64,000 bases of DNA from Sanderia malayensis. Lineage: Eukaryota > Cnidaria > Scyphozoa > Semaeostomeae > Pelagiidae. Positions 63,184 to 64,000 of the stretch are shown here, one piece after another. Under the pieces are notes generated by a model, which was not told the origin of the DNA, searched no databases, and saw only the letters and a program-made list of their open reading frames with translations. How positions within the stretch are numbered: position 1 is the stretch's first letter; each line of letters starts with the position of its first letter. The translations under genes were made by a program, and so were the position numbers. The DNA lies in the NCBI GenBank assembly GCA_013076295.1, contig RQOL01000763.1:1-64000 (forward strand). The letters run 5' to 3'.

Positions 63184-64000
63184 CAGTAAACAAGTAAAAA
63201 ATTTGTATTTCAATCGGCCAATTTTACCTGTATATAAAGTCAATTCATGTGTAAATTGTGGGAATTAATGTTAAAATCACGGAAAACCAGTAAAAATGGT
63301 GCATTTCCATCAGCAAGTGTCACCTGTTTTTAAGTTAATTCCCGTGGAAATTGTGGGAAAGAATTTTAAAATCACGGAAAAGATGTAAAAAAGGTGTAAT
63401 TCAATCAATCAGGATTAGCTGTATTAAGGTGGATTGATGTGTAAGTTATGCGAATGAATGCTAATATAACGGAAAACATATAAAAATGGTGTATTTCAAT
63501 CAGTCAGTTTTACATGTATATAAAGTCAATTCATATGTAAGTTGTGTGAATGAAAGTTAATATCACGGAAAACAAGTAAAAATGGTGTATTTCAATCGGT
63601 CAGTTTTTCCTGTATTTACCCTAATTCATGTGTAAATTGTGGAAATGCAGGTTATATCATGGAAAGAGTGAAAAGGGTGAATTTCAATCAGTCAATATTA
63701 CCTGTATTAACGTGGATTCATGTGTAAATTGTGGGAATGAATGTTAATATCACGGAAAACAAGTAAAAAAGGTGTATTTCAATCAGTCAGTTTTACATGT
63801 TTATAAGGTCAATTCATGTGTAAATTGTGGGAATTAATTTTAATATCACGGAAAACAAGTAAAAATGGTGTAATTCAATCAGTCAGTTTTCCCTGTATTT
63901 ACGTTAAATCATGTGTAATTTGTGAGAATGAATGTTAAAATCACGGAAAAAAGTAAAAAGGGTGAATTTCAATAAGTCAATTTTAGCTGTACTGAAGTGG
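63184..64000 (+). repeat. Block VII unit 4 (partial, runs off the window)
   Basis: This unit begins at the common CAGTAAACAAG marker and then lacks about two monomers present in unit 3 (61,770-61,960). AAAACCAGTAAAAATGGTGC at 63,284 marks the join. The remaining sequence follows unit 3 closely up to the window end. Confidence 0.82.

Larger units (their letters stand above)
1..64000 (+). repeat. 95-bp AT-rich satellite array filling the whole window
   Basis: Head-to-tail monomers of about 95 bp run through the entire window in one orientation. Recurrent landmarks in order are TTCATGTGTAAATTGTGGGA, AATATCACGGAAAAC, AAGTAAAAA, GGTGTATTTCAATCAGTCA and a variable linker of about 30 bp. A count over the monomer consensus gives about 30 G+C in 95, or 32%. 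No array edge is seen, so the true array is larger. Satellite arrays of this kind typically form centromeric, pericentromeric or subtelomeric heterochromatin in eukaryotes; which applies here cannot be told from sequence alone. No gene or RNA gene is embedded. The family is not one I recognise. Confidence 0.97.

Noticed and set aside
58823..63243. Three near-identical minus-strand open frames of 62-73 codons (58823, 61508, 63055)
   Set aside because: They are copies of one satellite segment repeated in block VII units, with no conserved start context or family resemblance. Their similarity comes from DNA duplication, not protein constraint.

Overview
The window is one unbroken block of eukaryotic satellite DNA. 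A monomer of about 95 bp (94-96 bp where intact), roughly 68% A+T, is repeated head to tail some 670 times from the first base to the last. Every copy I read lies in the same orientation. I see no protein-coding gene, tRNA, rRNA, CRISPR array, intact transposon or bacterial signal. The longest open frames are 60-91 codons and are by-products of the repeat. A nuclear, heterochromatic (centromeric, pericentromeric or subtelomeric) array from a long-read assembly is the natural reading. I do not recognise the satellite family and cannot name the species.

The order lies in the levels above the monomer. Monomers share a core (TTCATGTGTAAATTGTGGGA, then AATATCACGGAAAAC, then TTTCAATCAGTCA) and differ mainly in a linker of about 30 bp. 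At least six linker types alternate in fixed orders to make higher-order repeats (HORs), and these HORs are duplicated again as large blocks. (I) 1-10,310: related multimers, including an adjacent pair of exactly 1,234 bp (13 monomers) and a long-range duplication about 7.15 kb apart. (II) 10,310-13,366: a transition zone with a 57-base A run and an indel-rich patch. (III) 13,367-44,280: three tandem copies of a 9.6-9.7 kb macro-repeat, the third interrupted by a nested 2.1 kb duplication. (IV) 44,280-47,525: heterogeneous monomers. (V) 47,525-52,043: a 1.5 kb segment present twice, 3,017 bp apart. (VI) 52,044-55,954: short local multimers. (VII) 55,955-64,000: four successive units of 2,997, 2,718, 1,514 and at least 817 bp.

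The only clearly non-satellite DNA of any length is a 161-bp sequence present seven times, always at the same point of the same kind of monomer and flanked by GTATAT on both sides. This indicates one ancient insertion, later carried along as the satellite blocks were copied. Diagnostic substitutions sort the seven copies into three subfamilies matching blocks III, V and VII, so the insert works as an internal tracer of how the array grew.

Some stretches (about 12,100-12,960, parts of 28,280-34,980, 41,990-43,750 and 58,100-58,180) carry many one-base losses in homopolymers and may be poorly polished assembly rather than biology.
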